NCBI GenBank assembly: GCA_035293805.1
Contig: DATGMD010000043.1
Location: 57,557-121,556 of the forward strand
Direction of reading: 5' to 3'
DNA from: JAJPHF01 sp035293805
GTDB taxonomy: Bacteria; Chloroflexota; UBA6077; JAJPHF01
Length of the DNA: 64,000 nt
Part shown: positions 53,501 to 60,807 of the stretch, in pieces
How positions within the stretch are numbered: position 1 is the stretch's first letter
Layout: the number at the start of each line of letters is the position of its first letter
Translations under genes and position numbers: made by a program
Notes under the pieces: generated by a model
What the model was told of the DNA's origin: nothing
The model's database searches: none
Seen by the model: the letters and a program-made list of their open reading frames with translations, nothing else

Positions 53501-53606
53501 GGACAGCGTGTACCAGGCGCTGTTCGACGAGAACCGCCGCAAGTTCGAGGACAAGTGGGGGCAGAAGTGGCAGCCCCACAAGTACCGCGAGTCCGTCGCG
53601 CCGTAG
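50502..53606 (+). CDS. Trimodular glycan enzyme: methyltransferase-like + GT4 + GT2 glycosyltransferases
   Basis: This is a 1034-residue cytosolic or peripheral protein. Residues ~45-250 are methyltransferase-like (LQVLDVGTAPSTLQAFL; DDALPFADRAFDVVVAGDVLDGL). Residues ~275-330 are a coiled-coil (EELEERLAVREQVIHDLSTQLHHAQQSL), and ~335-400 are basic. Residues ~415-775 are a GT-B glycosyltransferase (QRPQQIARHFARAGHRVLYV; FEYLAAGKPVVATELGEL). Residues ~780-1034 are a GT-A glycosyltransferase (SIVIVTYNNLDYTRLCLESI; VFLNNDTVVTRGWLSRL; FEDDDYALRVRERGY). Similar multi-GT proteins elongate surface glycans or glycosylate exported proteins. It is followed by a hairpin and ends the plus-strand operon. 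Codon use matches the neighbours. Confidence 0.9.
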   Translation: MDAHAHGTARPVPDGPALAGLPFDQYQRCRLVQEVVDALRWQPRLQVLDVGTAPSTLQAFLPDDQVVAIALGSSNGLVPRAADDALPFADRAFDVVVAGDVLDGLPADRRASFLAQLARVAREAVILAGPFDTPLVRDAEVLLEQLAQARYADGPGFLAGRRTAGLPALAPTTACLHEHGFQTAVLPNGYLHHWLVAQAIAILLQSRFHDRALSARANRYYNEAFYAAANREPSYRQVVVAARTRDVADLRARLGIPSPSDDEPPALPLEALDLVVRTLAESGAALADELEERLAVREQVIHDLSTQLHHAQQSLQAIRASTAWRCVRLYWDVADRLLPPASRRKRLVRSAAHLARLARNEGVTGVARSTVPYPARRFLRRTLFKKSRGPVGLDQTAGFTPAAWAAQAVGGAACYDVVVFPIIDWNFRFQRPQQIARHFARAGHRVLYVATEFHADDKPLLWELESNVVAVQLPGPRFTSLYADVIDGPLLPRLLNAFAELRDELDVSQAVCMVDLPFWAPLALALRERYGWKVVYDCMDDYGSFSTVGKRMLRAEATLSRESDLVLASSRSIFAAQSAHNPHCLLVPNAADFEHFHAPPAELPADVRDLPRPIVGYYGAISDWFDAELVGELARARPWWSFVLVGSTYGANLAALSGLSNVHLLGEKPYAMIAAYAHAFDVGMIPFKRTPLTDATNPVKLFEYLAAGKPVVATELGELSHYREHVRLVRDKAAWLDALESAMRPASPEVVETRVAFARANSWDARATQIATSVEALYPLVSIVIVTYNNLDYTRLCLESIYAQTVYPRFEVVVVDNASQDATPAYLEEFAASHPNCTVILSETNDGFARGNNRGIAAARGEYLVFLNNDTVVTRGWLSRLVYHLRDPAVGMVGPVTNSAGNEARVPVDYTAIGDMEAFARRYTRAHFGETFDIRVLALFCVAMRRQVVDEVGLLDERFGIGMFEDDDYALRVRERGYRIVCAEDVFVHHWGSASFSKLQDSVYQALFDENRRKFEDKWGQKWQPHKYRESVAP

Positions 53607-53613
53607 CGTCCTA

Positions 53614-53637
53614 CCCGGCGCCACCCCTGGCGCCCGG
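53614..53637 (+). terminator. Hairpin at the end of the glycosylation operon
   Basis: CCCGGCGCCA (53614-53623) and TGGCGCCCGG (53628-53637) pair at nine of ten positions with a CCCC loop, eight bases after the stop. The 270 bp that follow up to hisH contain no gene that I can support. Confidence 0.5.
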
Positions 53638-53910
53638 CAGGCGCGGCAGCCCCCGCGTCGTGGGCGCGCGCCCGACCAGCACGCCTAGAGCCGCTTGCGC
53701 GCCAGGCGAGCAGCCAGCGTCTCGTACCGGCGGGTTGCATGGCTGCCTGCAAGCGGCGAGCCGTCGCGCCGGCCGACGCCGCCTGGATCACCGCTTTCGC
53801 GCGCCCCGCAGGCCACCCAGGTCGCGGAGGGGGGGGTTGCATGCCCGCCCGCGGCCTGTGGCGCGGCATACTGCCAGCGCCACTGCCGCGGCTCGGCGTC
53901 GGCTGACCGC

Positions 53911-54585
53911 TCAGTCTCGCCGCGGACCGCGGTAGCTCACCGCGCTCGCGGGGTGCAGGCGGCGCGCGCTCAGCCGCACGAAGTTGTCGTACAGCCGCAG
54001 CCCGAGGTCGCTGCTCTTCTCAGGGTGGAACTGCGTGCCGATCAGGTTGTCCTGGATCAGCACGCAGGGGAACGTCAGGCCGTAGTCGGTCGTCGCCGCG
54101 ATCACGCCCGGATCGTCGGGCGCGACGTAGTACGAGTGGACGAAGTAGAAGTAGCTGTCGTTCGGGATGCCCTCAAAGATCGCGTGCGACTGCACCTGCC
54201 GCACGCGGTTCCAGCCCATGTGCGGGACCTTCAGATCAGGTGCCGGCGCGGCCCCCTCGAAGAAGCGACGCACGCGGCCGGGGATGAGGTCGAGACACGG
54301 CTGCCAGCCGCCCTCCTCGCTGCCCGTGAGGAGCGCCTGCAGCCCCATGCAGACGCCGAGGAAGGGCCGCCCGGCGCGCGCGTACTCGCGTACCGCCTCG
54401 CTCAGGCCGAGCCCGTTCAGCGCCCGCATCGTGTCGGCCGCCGCCCCCACGCCGGGGAGGATCAGCGCCTCGGCGCGGCGCACGACCTCGGGCGCTTGCG
54501 TCACCTGCACAGCGTGGCCCAGGCTGCGCAGCGCCTTCTCGACGCTCCGCAGGTTGCCCGCCCCGTAGTCCACGACGACAACCAT
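53911..54585 (-). CDS. hisH: Imidazole glycerol phosphate synthase, glutamine amidotransferase subunit
   Basis: This 224-residue protein starts VVVVDYGAGNLRSVEKAL. It has the class I amidotransferase nucleophile in PFLGVCMGLQAL near residue 82, the His-Glu pair in IGTQFHPEKSS near the end, and the oxyanion strand ILPGVGAA. It supplies ammonia to HisF in histidine synthesis (EC 4.3.2.10). No other his gene is present; it lies 27 bp downstream of prfB and is probably cotranscribed with it. The ATG at 54585 has GAGG upstream; a GTG two codons earlier is possible. Confidence 0.95.
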   Translation of the reverse strand: MVVVVDYGAGNLRSVEKALRSLGHAVQVTQAPEVVRRAEALILPGVGAAADTMRALNGLGLSEAVREYARAGRPFLGVCMGLQALLTGSEEGGWQPCLDLIPGRVRRFFEGAAPAPDLKVPHMGWNRVRQVQSHAIFEGIPNDSYFYFVHSYYVAPDDPGVIAATTDYGLTFPCVLIQDNLIGTQFHPEKSSDLGLRLYDNFVRLSARRLHPASAVSYRGPRRD

Positions 54586-54612
54586 TACCACCTCGGCGCC
54601 TGCGCGGGCCCG

Positions 54613-55732
54613 CTACTTCTCGGTCATGACCGGCTCGCGGCCGACTTGCCAGGCCAAGTAGGCGTTCATGAACCCGTCTAGCTCGCCGTCGAGCACGCCC
54701 GTGGTATCGCTCGTCTCGTAGCCCGTCCGCAGGTCCTTGACCAGATTGTACGGGTGCAGCACGTACGAGCGGATCTGGCTGCCCCAGCTCGTCTCGGCGT
54801 GCTCACCGCGCAGCGCCGCCCGCTCCGCCTCGCGCCGCTCCTGCTCCTGCTCCAGCAGCCGCGCCTTCAGCATGCGCATCGCCGTCTCGCGGTTCTGGAG
54901 CTGCGAGCGCTCCGTCTGGCAGGTCACCACGATGCCCGTCGGCACGTGCGTCAGGCGCACGGCCGTGTTCACCTTGTTGACGTTCTGGCCGCCCGGCCCG
55001 CCCGAGCGAAAGGCCTCGAACTTGATCTCCTCGGGGTTGATCTCCAGCGGCAGGTCCTCGGTCGCCTCCGGCATCACCTCCACCAGCGCGAACGACGTGT
55101 GGCGCCGGTGCTGCGCGTCGAACGGGGAGATGCGGACCAGCCGGTGCTCGCCGCGCTCGCTCTTGAGGTAGCCGTAGGCATACGGCCCGACGATCTCGAT
55201 GGACACGCTCTTGATCCCCGCCTCTTCGCCGGGCGAGAGGTCGAGGATCTCCGTCTTGTAGCCGCGGCGCTCGGCCCAGCGCAGGTACATGCGCATGAGC
55301 ATCTGGCCCCAGTCCTGGGCCTCGGTGCCCCCGGCGCGCGCATGCACGGCGAGAATCGCGTTGCTGCGGTCGTAGGGGCCGGAGAGCTGCAGCTGAAACT
55401 CCAGCCGCTCTAGCTCCTCGCCCAGCGCCGGCGCCTGGCCGGCCAGCTCGGCCGCGAGCGCGTCGTCGCCCTCGGCCAGCGCCAGCTCCAGCAGCTCCGC
55501 CTGCTCGGCGATGCGGCCCCGTAGGTCGAGCCAGGGCCCGATCTCGGCGCGCAGCTCGGCAATCTGGCGCATGGCGCGCTGGGCCGCCTCCGGATCGGCC
55601 CAGAACTCCGGCTGGCCCGACTCCGCCTCCAGCGCGGCGAGACGCTGCCGCTTCCCGGCTACGTCAAAGACGCACCAGCAAATCGTCGATGCGCGCGCGC
55701 AGGGCCACGAGGTCTTGAACCACGTCTTGCAT
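54613..55732 (-). CDS. prfB: Peptide chain release factor 2, with programmed +1 frameshift
   Basis: From the ATG at 55732 the first 22 codons (MQDVVQDLVALRARIDDLLVRL) end with CTT followed by an in-frame TGA (55666-55664) and C. After a +1 shift the frame reads DVAGKRQRLAALEAE and continues to 54613, giving 372 residues, the normal RF2 length. CTT TGA C is the classical RF2 autoregulatory frameshift site: low RF2 slows termination at TGA and allows the shift. RF2 motifs follow: RSGGPGGQNVNK (GGQ, peptidyl hydrolysis) and ISPFD (SPF, stop recognition). GGGGAG lies just before the ATG. It is cotranscribed with hisH. Confidence 0.95.
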
Positions 55733-55950
55733 GGGACTCCCCTTCTGATATCAAAGGATGATACCACAGCCTGCCCCGCCGCCCCGGTTGCGAGCGGCCC
55801 CGCGGGCGCCCCATAATCTGTTTGGTCCCCACCGGTTGTGCGTCTTGCGGGCTGCCCTGAACAGCGCCGCACGCGATTCTCGCCGGCGGGACGGGCCGCG
55901 GAGCGGACGCCCAAGGATGGCGTAACGGGAGCGGCGTAAGGAGGAGCACC

Positions 55951-57111
55951 TTGGGCAGCATCCGCGTCGCCATTATTGGCGTCGGCAACTGCGCCTCATC
56001 GCTGGTGCAGGGCGTTCACTACTACCGCAACGCCAAGGACACGGACCTCGTCCCCGGCCTGATGCACGTGAACCTCGGCGGCTACCACGTCCGCGACATC
56101 GAGTTCAGCGCCGCCTTCGACATCGACGCCGACAAGGTGGGCAAGGACCTCTCGGAAGCCATCTTCACCGAGCCCAACAACACCTACAAGTTCGCCGACG
56201 TGCCGAAGATGGGCGTGCCCGTCCATCGTGGGATGACGCATGACGGCATCGGCCACTATCTGTCGCAGGTCATCAGCAAGGCGCCCGGCGCCACCGACGA
56301 CATCGTGGGCATCCTGAAAGAGTCCAAGACCGACGTGGTGGTGAGCTACCTGCCCGTCGGCAGCGAGACGGCTACCAAGTGGTACGTCGAGCAGGTGCTG
56401 GCGGCCGGCTGCGGCTTCGTGAACTGCATCCCCGTGTTCATCGCCCGCGAGCCGTACTGGCAGCGCCGCTTCCGCGAGCGCAACCTGCCGATCATCGGCG
56501 ACGACATCAAGTCCCAGGTCGGCGCCACCATCGTCCACCGCGTGCTCACCCGGCTGTTTCAGGACCGCGGCGTCAAGCTGGAGCGCACCAGCCAGCTCAA
56601 CGTCGGCGGCAACATGGACTTCTACAACATGCTGGAGCGCTCGCGGCTGGAGTCGAAGAAGATCTCCAAGACGAACGCCGTCACGTCCCAGCTCGACTAC
56701 GACATGGGCGCCGACAACGTCTACATCGGGCCGAGCGACTACGTGCCGTGGCTTACCGACCGCAAGTGGGCGTACATTCGCATGGAGGGCCGCACCTTCG
56801 GCGACGTGCCGCTGAACCTGGAGCTAAAGCTCGAGGTGTGGGACTCGCCGAACTCCGCCGGCGTCGTCATCGACGCGGTCCGCTGCGTGAAGCTCGCGCT
56901 CGACCGCGGCCTCAGCGGCGCCCTGGAGTGGCCCTCCGCCTACTTCATGAAGTCGCCGCCCATCCAGCACCCCGACGACGTGGCCCACGACCAGGTCGAG
57001 TGCTTCATCCGCGGCGGCGACACGGCCGCCGAGAACGGTCTGGCCGGCGGGCTCGGCGACGGCGCTGCCCACGTTCCCAGCCCGGCCCCGGCGGTCGACA
57101 CCGCGGAATGA
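55951..57111 (+). CDS. ino1: Inositol-3-phosphate synthase (actinobacterial-type)
   Basis: This 386-residue NAD-dependent enzyme converts glucose-6-phosphate to 1L-myo-inositol 1-phosphate (EC 5.5.1.4). It shows IRVAIIGVGNCASSLVQGVHYYR, DIEFSAAFDIDADKVGKDLSEAI, VVVSYLPVGSETATKWYVEQ, NCIPVFIA, and DDIKSQVGATIVHRVL.RLF.DRG, matching the short prokaryotic form. A TTG start is chosen because AAGGAGGAG ends four bases before it. The C-terminal ~20 residues are low-complexity. Its stop overlaps the acyltransferase start (ATGA), suggesting that the two act together in inositol-lipid synthesis. Confidence 0.95.
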   Translation: MGSIRVAIIGVGNCASSLVQGVHYYRNAKDTDLVPGLMHVNLGGYHVRDIEFSAAFDIDADKVGKDLSEAIFTEPNNTYKFADVPKMGVPVHRGMTHDGIGHYLSQVISKAPGATDDIVGILKESKTDVVVSYLPVGSETATKWYVEQVLAAGCGFVNCIPVFIAREPYWQRRFRERNLPIIGDDIKSQVGATIVHRVLTRLFQDRGVKLERTSQLNVGGNMDFYNMLERSRLESKKISKTNAVTSQLDYDMGADNVYIGPSDYVPWLTDRKWAYIRMEGRTFGDVPLNLELKLEVWDSPNSAGVVIDAVRCVKLALDRGLSGALEWPSAYFMKSPPIQHPDDVAHDQVECFIRGGDTAAENGLAGGLGDGAAHVPSPAPAVDTAE

Positions 57112-58049
57112 TCTACTGGCTGCACCTGGTAGGTCGTCGCATCGCCGTCGTCCTGCCGCTCGGCGTGAGCTATCGGCTCGCGGAGGGCGGCGGCTGGGTC
57201 GCCTACTGGCTATGGCCGGCCAAGCGCCGCCACGCCGTCGCCAACCTGCGGCAGATTCTCGGCCCGCGAGCCGCCGGGCGAGCCGAAGGGCTGGCCCGCG
57301 CCGCCTTCCGCAACTACGGCAAGTACCTGATCGACATGCTCCGCCTCAGCGGCGCACAGCTCAAAGAGATCGAGCAGCGGCTCACCGTCCACGGGCTCGA
57401 GCACGTCGAGGCGGCGCGCGCGCACGGGCGCGGTCTGATCTTCGTGGGCGGCCACATTGGCAACTCGGACGTGGGCGGCGCCATCCTGGCCGGCCGTGGC
57501 TACCCGGCCCACGTCATCGCCGAGACGCTGCAACCGCCGCGCTGGAACACGCTGGTGCAGGAGACGCGGCGGCAGGCCGGTATGCAGGTCATCCCCGTCG
57601 AGGCGGGCGCCCGCGAGGTCCTGCGCGTCTTGCGGCGCAACGAGGTGCTAGCCTTCCTCGTGGACCGGCCGACCCACCGCGAGCGCAGCGGCGTGCCGGT
57701 GCAGTTCTTCGGCGCGTGGACGCGCGTGCCGGCGGGCGCCGCCACGCTCGCGCTCCGGACCGGCGCGAGCCTCATCGCCGCCTGCGTCGTGCGCGCGGGC
57801 CACGGCTACGAGGTCCACATCAGCCCGCCACTCCAGATCCAGCGCTCGGGCGACTTGCAAGCAGACATCCAGGCGCTCACGCAGCAGGTGATGAGCGCAC
57901 TGGAGGGCTTCATCCGCCAGCACCCCGATCAGTGGTTCATGTTCCGCCCCATGTGGCCGGCGACCGAGGCAGGCCCAATCGTCGAGACGGCTACCAGTAT
58001 GGCCGGGCACGATGCGGCGGGCGATAGGGGCGCGGCGCCCAGTTGGTGA
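57108..58049 (+). CDS. LpxL/PatA-family lysophospholipid or glycolipid acyltransferase
   Basis: This 313-residue membrane-associated acyltransferase has a hydrophobic N-terminus, then RRHAVANLRQILGPRA, an intact HX4D catalytic motif in FVGGHIGNSDVGGAI near residue 110, and FLVDRPTHRERSGVPVQFFGAWTRVPAGAATLALRTGA. The family includes LpxL (lipid A) and PatA (phosphatidylinositol mannoside). With inositol phosphate synthase directly upstream and no lipid A genes seen, a PIM-like or other inositol-lipid acylation is the better guess. It has a paralogue at 60808. Confidence 0.88.
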   Translation: MIYWLHLVGRRIAVVLPLGVSYRLAEGGGWVAYWLWPAKRRHAVANLRQILGPRAAGRAEGLARAAFRNYGKYLIDMLRLSGAQLKEIEQRLTVHGLEHVEAARAHGRGLIFVGGHIGNSDVGGAILAGRGYPAHVIAETLQPPRWNTLVQETRRQAGMQVIPVEAGAREVLRVLRRNEVLAFLVDRPTHRERSGVPVQFFGAWTRVPAGAATLALRTGASLIAACVVRAGHGYEVHISPPLQIQRSGDLQADIQALTQQVMSALEGFIRQHPDQWFMFRPMWPATEAGPIVETATSMAGHDAAGDRGAAPSW

Positions 58050-58111
58050 GGAGCCGCCCCGGCGGCGCCGGGCGAGGGTGGGTTCGGCGCGGCCGAGCCG
58101 GGCGCGGCGCG

Positions 58112-58882
58112 CTACACCAGCCGAGTTAGCACCGCGTCACGGGCAGCGGTGGTGCCAAAGGCCACGTAGGTGTACTGGGGCCGCCCCTGCTCGCCGCCGT
58201 GGACGAGTCGCAACGCCGGGTAGCGGCGCAGCCCGGCGTACTGCCAGCCGGGCGCTACTGCCTCCAGCGTCGGCGCGGGAATCGCCAGGCGCGCGATGCT
58301 CTGTACGACCACCTCCGGCTCGCGCGGCGGGACGCGCCGCTGGCCCACCGGGGGGTGCGCGCCCCACAGCGGCGGCTGCGCGCCGACGCGCGGGCGCGAC
58401 CAGTCGAACGTTCGCACGCCAAGCGGCGCCAACCCTTGCGGCCGCGAGCGCGGCGCGTAGATCGGCGCGCTCACCTCGACGCCGCCCCAGCGCGTGAGCT
58501 CCAGCGTGCCGGGCACGAGCAACCGCCATTCGCGCTCCTCGCCCGCCCGCAATCGCCCGCTTACGCGGCAGCCCCATTCGCCGTCGTCCGCGCTCAGCTC
58601 CGCGTCGCCCAGCTCGCGTCCGGCGGGCGCGTCCCGCGGCGTGGCCGCCGGCCCGCTCGCGCGGAAGACGACGCCCGGCGGCAGCTGAGCGATCAGCAGG
58701 ACCGCTCCCGCGAGCAGTAGCGGCGAATCGAGGAGCCCGAGGCCGCCCGCTACCGATGGCGCCTCTCGCACCTGCTGCACTTCGAGCACGAGGAAGACCG
58801 CGTTGAGCACCCCTACTAGCGCGGCAATCCGGAAGCGCGCCTGCACCAGCAGGCCCAGCACCCGATACGCCAGGTCCCCCAT
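58112..58882 (-). CDS. Membrane-anchored hypothetical protein
   Basis: The 256-residue product has two N-terminal hydrophobic segments (ALVGVLNAVFLVLEV; LLLAGAVLLIAQLPPG) with a short loop, then a beta-rich exterior domain (ELGDAELSADDGEWGCRVSGRLRAGEEREWRLLVPGTLELTRWGGVEVSAPIY) and a C-terminal LRRYPALRLVHGGEQGRPQYTYVAFG segment. No family is recognised. It is convergent with the acyltransferase gene. ATG 58882 is chosen because the membrane segment follows; the longer frame to 58966 adds an arginine-rich stretch. Confidence 0.55.
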   Translation of the reverse strand: MGDLAYRVLGLLVQARFRIAALVGVLNAVFLVLEVQQVREAPSVAGGLGLLDSPLLLAGAVLLIAQLPPGVVFRASGPAATPRDAPAGRELGDAELSADDGEWGCRVSGRLRAGEEREWRLLVPGTLELTRWGGVEVSAPIYAPRSRPQGLAPLGVRTFDWSRPRVGAQPPLWGAHPPVGQRRVPPREPEVVVQSIARLAIPAPTLEAVAPGWQYAGLRRYPALRLVHGGEQGRPQYTYVAFGTTAARDAVLTRLV

Positions 58883-59459
58883 GCTCGGTTCCCCATACCG
58901 CCGCCCGTGGATCCGCCCCCTATGATACCCCCCGCGTCCCCGGCGCCGCGATGCCGGTCCGCTCACCCGAATTCGTGAGGCTGCGTTGGAAACCGTCGAA
59001 GGCGTTCCCGTCAGTCACCATCTGCTGCGCCACGGGCTCCAGGCCCGCAGTGGAGCGCTCGCGCCACGTCGCCGCTGCTCACGGCCGTCGCCAGCTCGAC
59101 GACGCTCGCCCGCCCCGCGGGCAGCAGCTCCAGCCGATCGGTTGCCGCGTCGGGGCCGGGGGACGCGGCGTCGCGGCGCCGTGTAGGTTCAGGCCATCGC
59201 CGCCAGCGCTAGCCACCAGTGGCTCTTCCGGAACACTGCTTTGCCCTCTCCCGGAGCGCCAGGTCGCGGCGCTCCGCCCTCTCAGCCAAGGCGGCGCCCA
59301 TCTCTAGCGCTGGACATGGTCGCCTGTTCAGCTTATCGCAATATTTGCTATTCGTCTGATCTCAGTCTGATCTTTCGATCACCTGTAACATCCGGGCGAT
59401 CTTCTCGTTTAATGTCACAGAGACGCCCATCCAGGCATCCACTCGCAAGGAGTACGGGC
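58883..59459. other. Intergenic region with a short direct repeat
   Basis: No gene is supported. The part 59325-59410 is markedly AT-rich (GCTTATCGCAATATTTGC) and holds GTCTGATCT twice, at 59354-59362 and 59365-59373, an 11-bp period that may be an operator of the next gene. Confidence 0.4.
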
Positions 59460-59678
59460 ATGACCAGAACCGGCTTCGCCCTCGCGCTCCGCGCCCTCAC
59501 GCGGCTCGGACTTCCGCCCGCGCCGCTGGCCCGCGCCCAGAGCCCCTTCGAGGTCAGCCCCGAGCCGCGCCTCGCGGACACCAGCCCGCGGGCTGGGTCG
59601 GTGCTGGCCACGCCGCCATCGCGCCTGCAAGCGGAATTGCCCCTCACCCGCGTGCGGCTCCCCGCGGCGGGATCGTGA
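59460..59678 (+). CDS. Small exported hypothetical protein
   Basis: A 72-residue protein with a strong AAGGAG seven bases before the ATG. Residues ~1-27 form a signal peptide (FALALRALTRLGLPPAPLARA), leaving a short mature part with repeated proline/serine turns (SPEPRLADTSPRAGS). No family is recognised. It is followed by another exported protein after 80 bp and may be cotranscribed with it from the AT-rich leader region upstream. Confidence 0.5.
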   Translation: MTRTGFALALRALTRLGLPPAPLARAQSPFEVSPEPRLADTSPRAGSVLATPPSRLQAELPLTRVRLPAAGS

Positions 59679-59758
59679 CCCATTCCCGCATCTGGCGCCT
59701 CGCGCCGCACCTTACTGCACCACAAGGATCGTACCCCGACAGCCAAAGGAGGGATGAC

Positions 59759-60448
59759 ATGCGACGCCTCGTCCTCACCCTGCTGGCGGTTGCCAGCGCG
59801 TTCGCCGTCGAGCCGCGCGCCGGCGCGCACGCCGACGACATCAGCGAGAACCCCCAGTGCCAGCAGCTCTGGGACCAGCTCGCCACCCCGGTCGCCATGC
59901 GCATGATGCGCTACGTCCAGGCCGCGGACGCCTACCCGATGCTGCCGAACGGCCGCCCACCCGTCGGCCTGTACCCGTGGGCGCCCGCGGTCTACGGCGC
60001 GCCGGGCTTCGCGCCCCCCGGCGGCGGCGCCTCATGGCAGCTCTACCGCGGCTACCTCCCCTACGGGCTACAGCAAGCCCGGCTCACGACAGCCTTCGGC
60101 TATCCTGGCGCCCTCAACCTGCCGACCGGCGGCAGCCCGCTCTCGCCCGCCTACGTCGCCAACCAGATCATCACGAACACCCCGGGCGGCATCCCCGCCC
60201 TGGCGCCCGGCGACCTGATCGGCCTGTCGGGCCTGCACCAGGCCGAGATCGCTAACCTATTCACGGCCGCTGGGACGCGCGAGGCGGTCGTCGGCAACGG
60301 CCTCGGCGCCGCGGACTTCAACCTGAACTACGCGAGCTATCCCATGGCCCAGGCTGTGAACTACCGCGAGGTGCTCGAAGGCCTCGACTTCTACGTCCGC
60401 AACATCTGCCCGCGCGCCGTGCCCGAAGACAGCCGCAACGGCGGCTGA
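59759..60448 (+). CDS. Exported hypothetical protein
   Basis: This 229-residue secreted protein has a signal peptide (RRLVLTLLAVASAFAVEPRAGAHA, residues 2-25). The mature part is Tyr/Pro/Gly-rich (YPWAPAVYGAPGFAPPGGG), then has helical stretches (PAYVANQIITNTPGG, LSGLHQAEIANLFTAAGTREAVVGNG) and two cysteines that may pair (PQCQQLW at ~36 and NICPR near the end). The start is firm: AAAGGAGGG ends five bases before the ATG. Function unknown. It ends before an exceptionally strong hairpin. Confidence 0.65.
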   Translation: MRRLVLTLLAVASAFAVEPRAGAHADDISENPQCQQLWDQLATPVAMRMMRYVQAADAYPMLPNGRPPVGLYPWAPAVYGAPGFAPPGGGASWQLYRGYLPYGLQQARLTTAFGYPGALNLPTGGSPLSPAYVANQIITNTPGGIPALAPGDLIGLSGLHQAEIANLFTAAGTREAVVGNGLGAADFNLNYASYPMAQAVNYREVLEGLDFYVRNICPRAVPEDSRNGG

Positions 60449-60520
60449 CCCCGTCCCCGCGATGGCGCGAGGAGAGCCCGCGCGTCCACATCGCGCGCCC
60501 GCGCCGCGCCGTGCCGCCAC

Positions 60521-60566
60521 CGGCCGCCAAGTCGCGCCGACGCGGTGCGGCGCGACTTGGCGGCCG
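60521..60566. terminator. Perfect 19-bp inverted repeat
   Basis: CGGCCGCCAAGTCGCGCCG (60521-60539) and its exact complement (60548-60566) with an 8-nt loop lie 73 bp after the exported protein gene. This is the strongest hairpin in the window. Confidence 0.7.
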
Positions 60567-60590
60567 GCCGACACCCTCTCTTCCCCGCCC

Positions 60591-60622
60591 GGGGCGAGGC
60601 GGCAGCACAGCCGCCTCGCCCC
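60591..60622. terminator. Perfect 13-bp inverted repeat
   Basis: GGGGCGAGGCGGC (60591-60603) and its exact complement (60610-60622), loop AGCACA, only 25 bp beyond the 19-bp hairpin. The rest of the 360-bp gap up to 60808 holds no gene that I can support. Confidence 0.6.
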
Positions 60623-60807
60623 GCGCGTCTCCGGCACCGACCGGCCCGCGCGGCTGGCCCCAACCGCGGCGAGCGCTCGACGTCCGGCCCTCGGCCAGCC
60701 GTGCAGCCCCAACCACTCTCTCCCGCGGGATGCGGCGCCCGCGAGTCGCGGACACCCCGGGCGGCCAGCCCCACGCCATGCCGCGGGCGCTGCACTGACA
60801 GCGCCCC

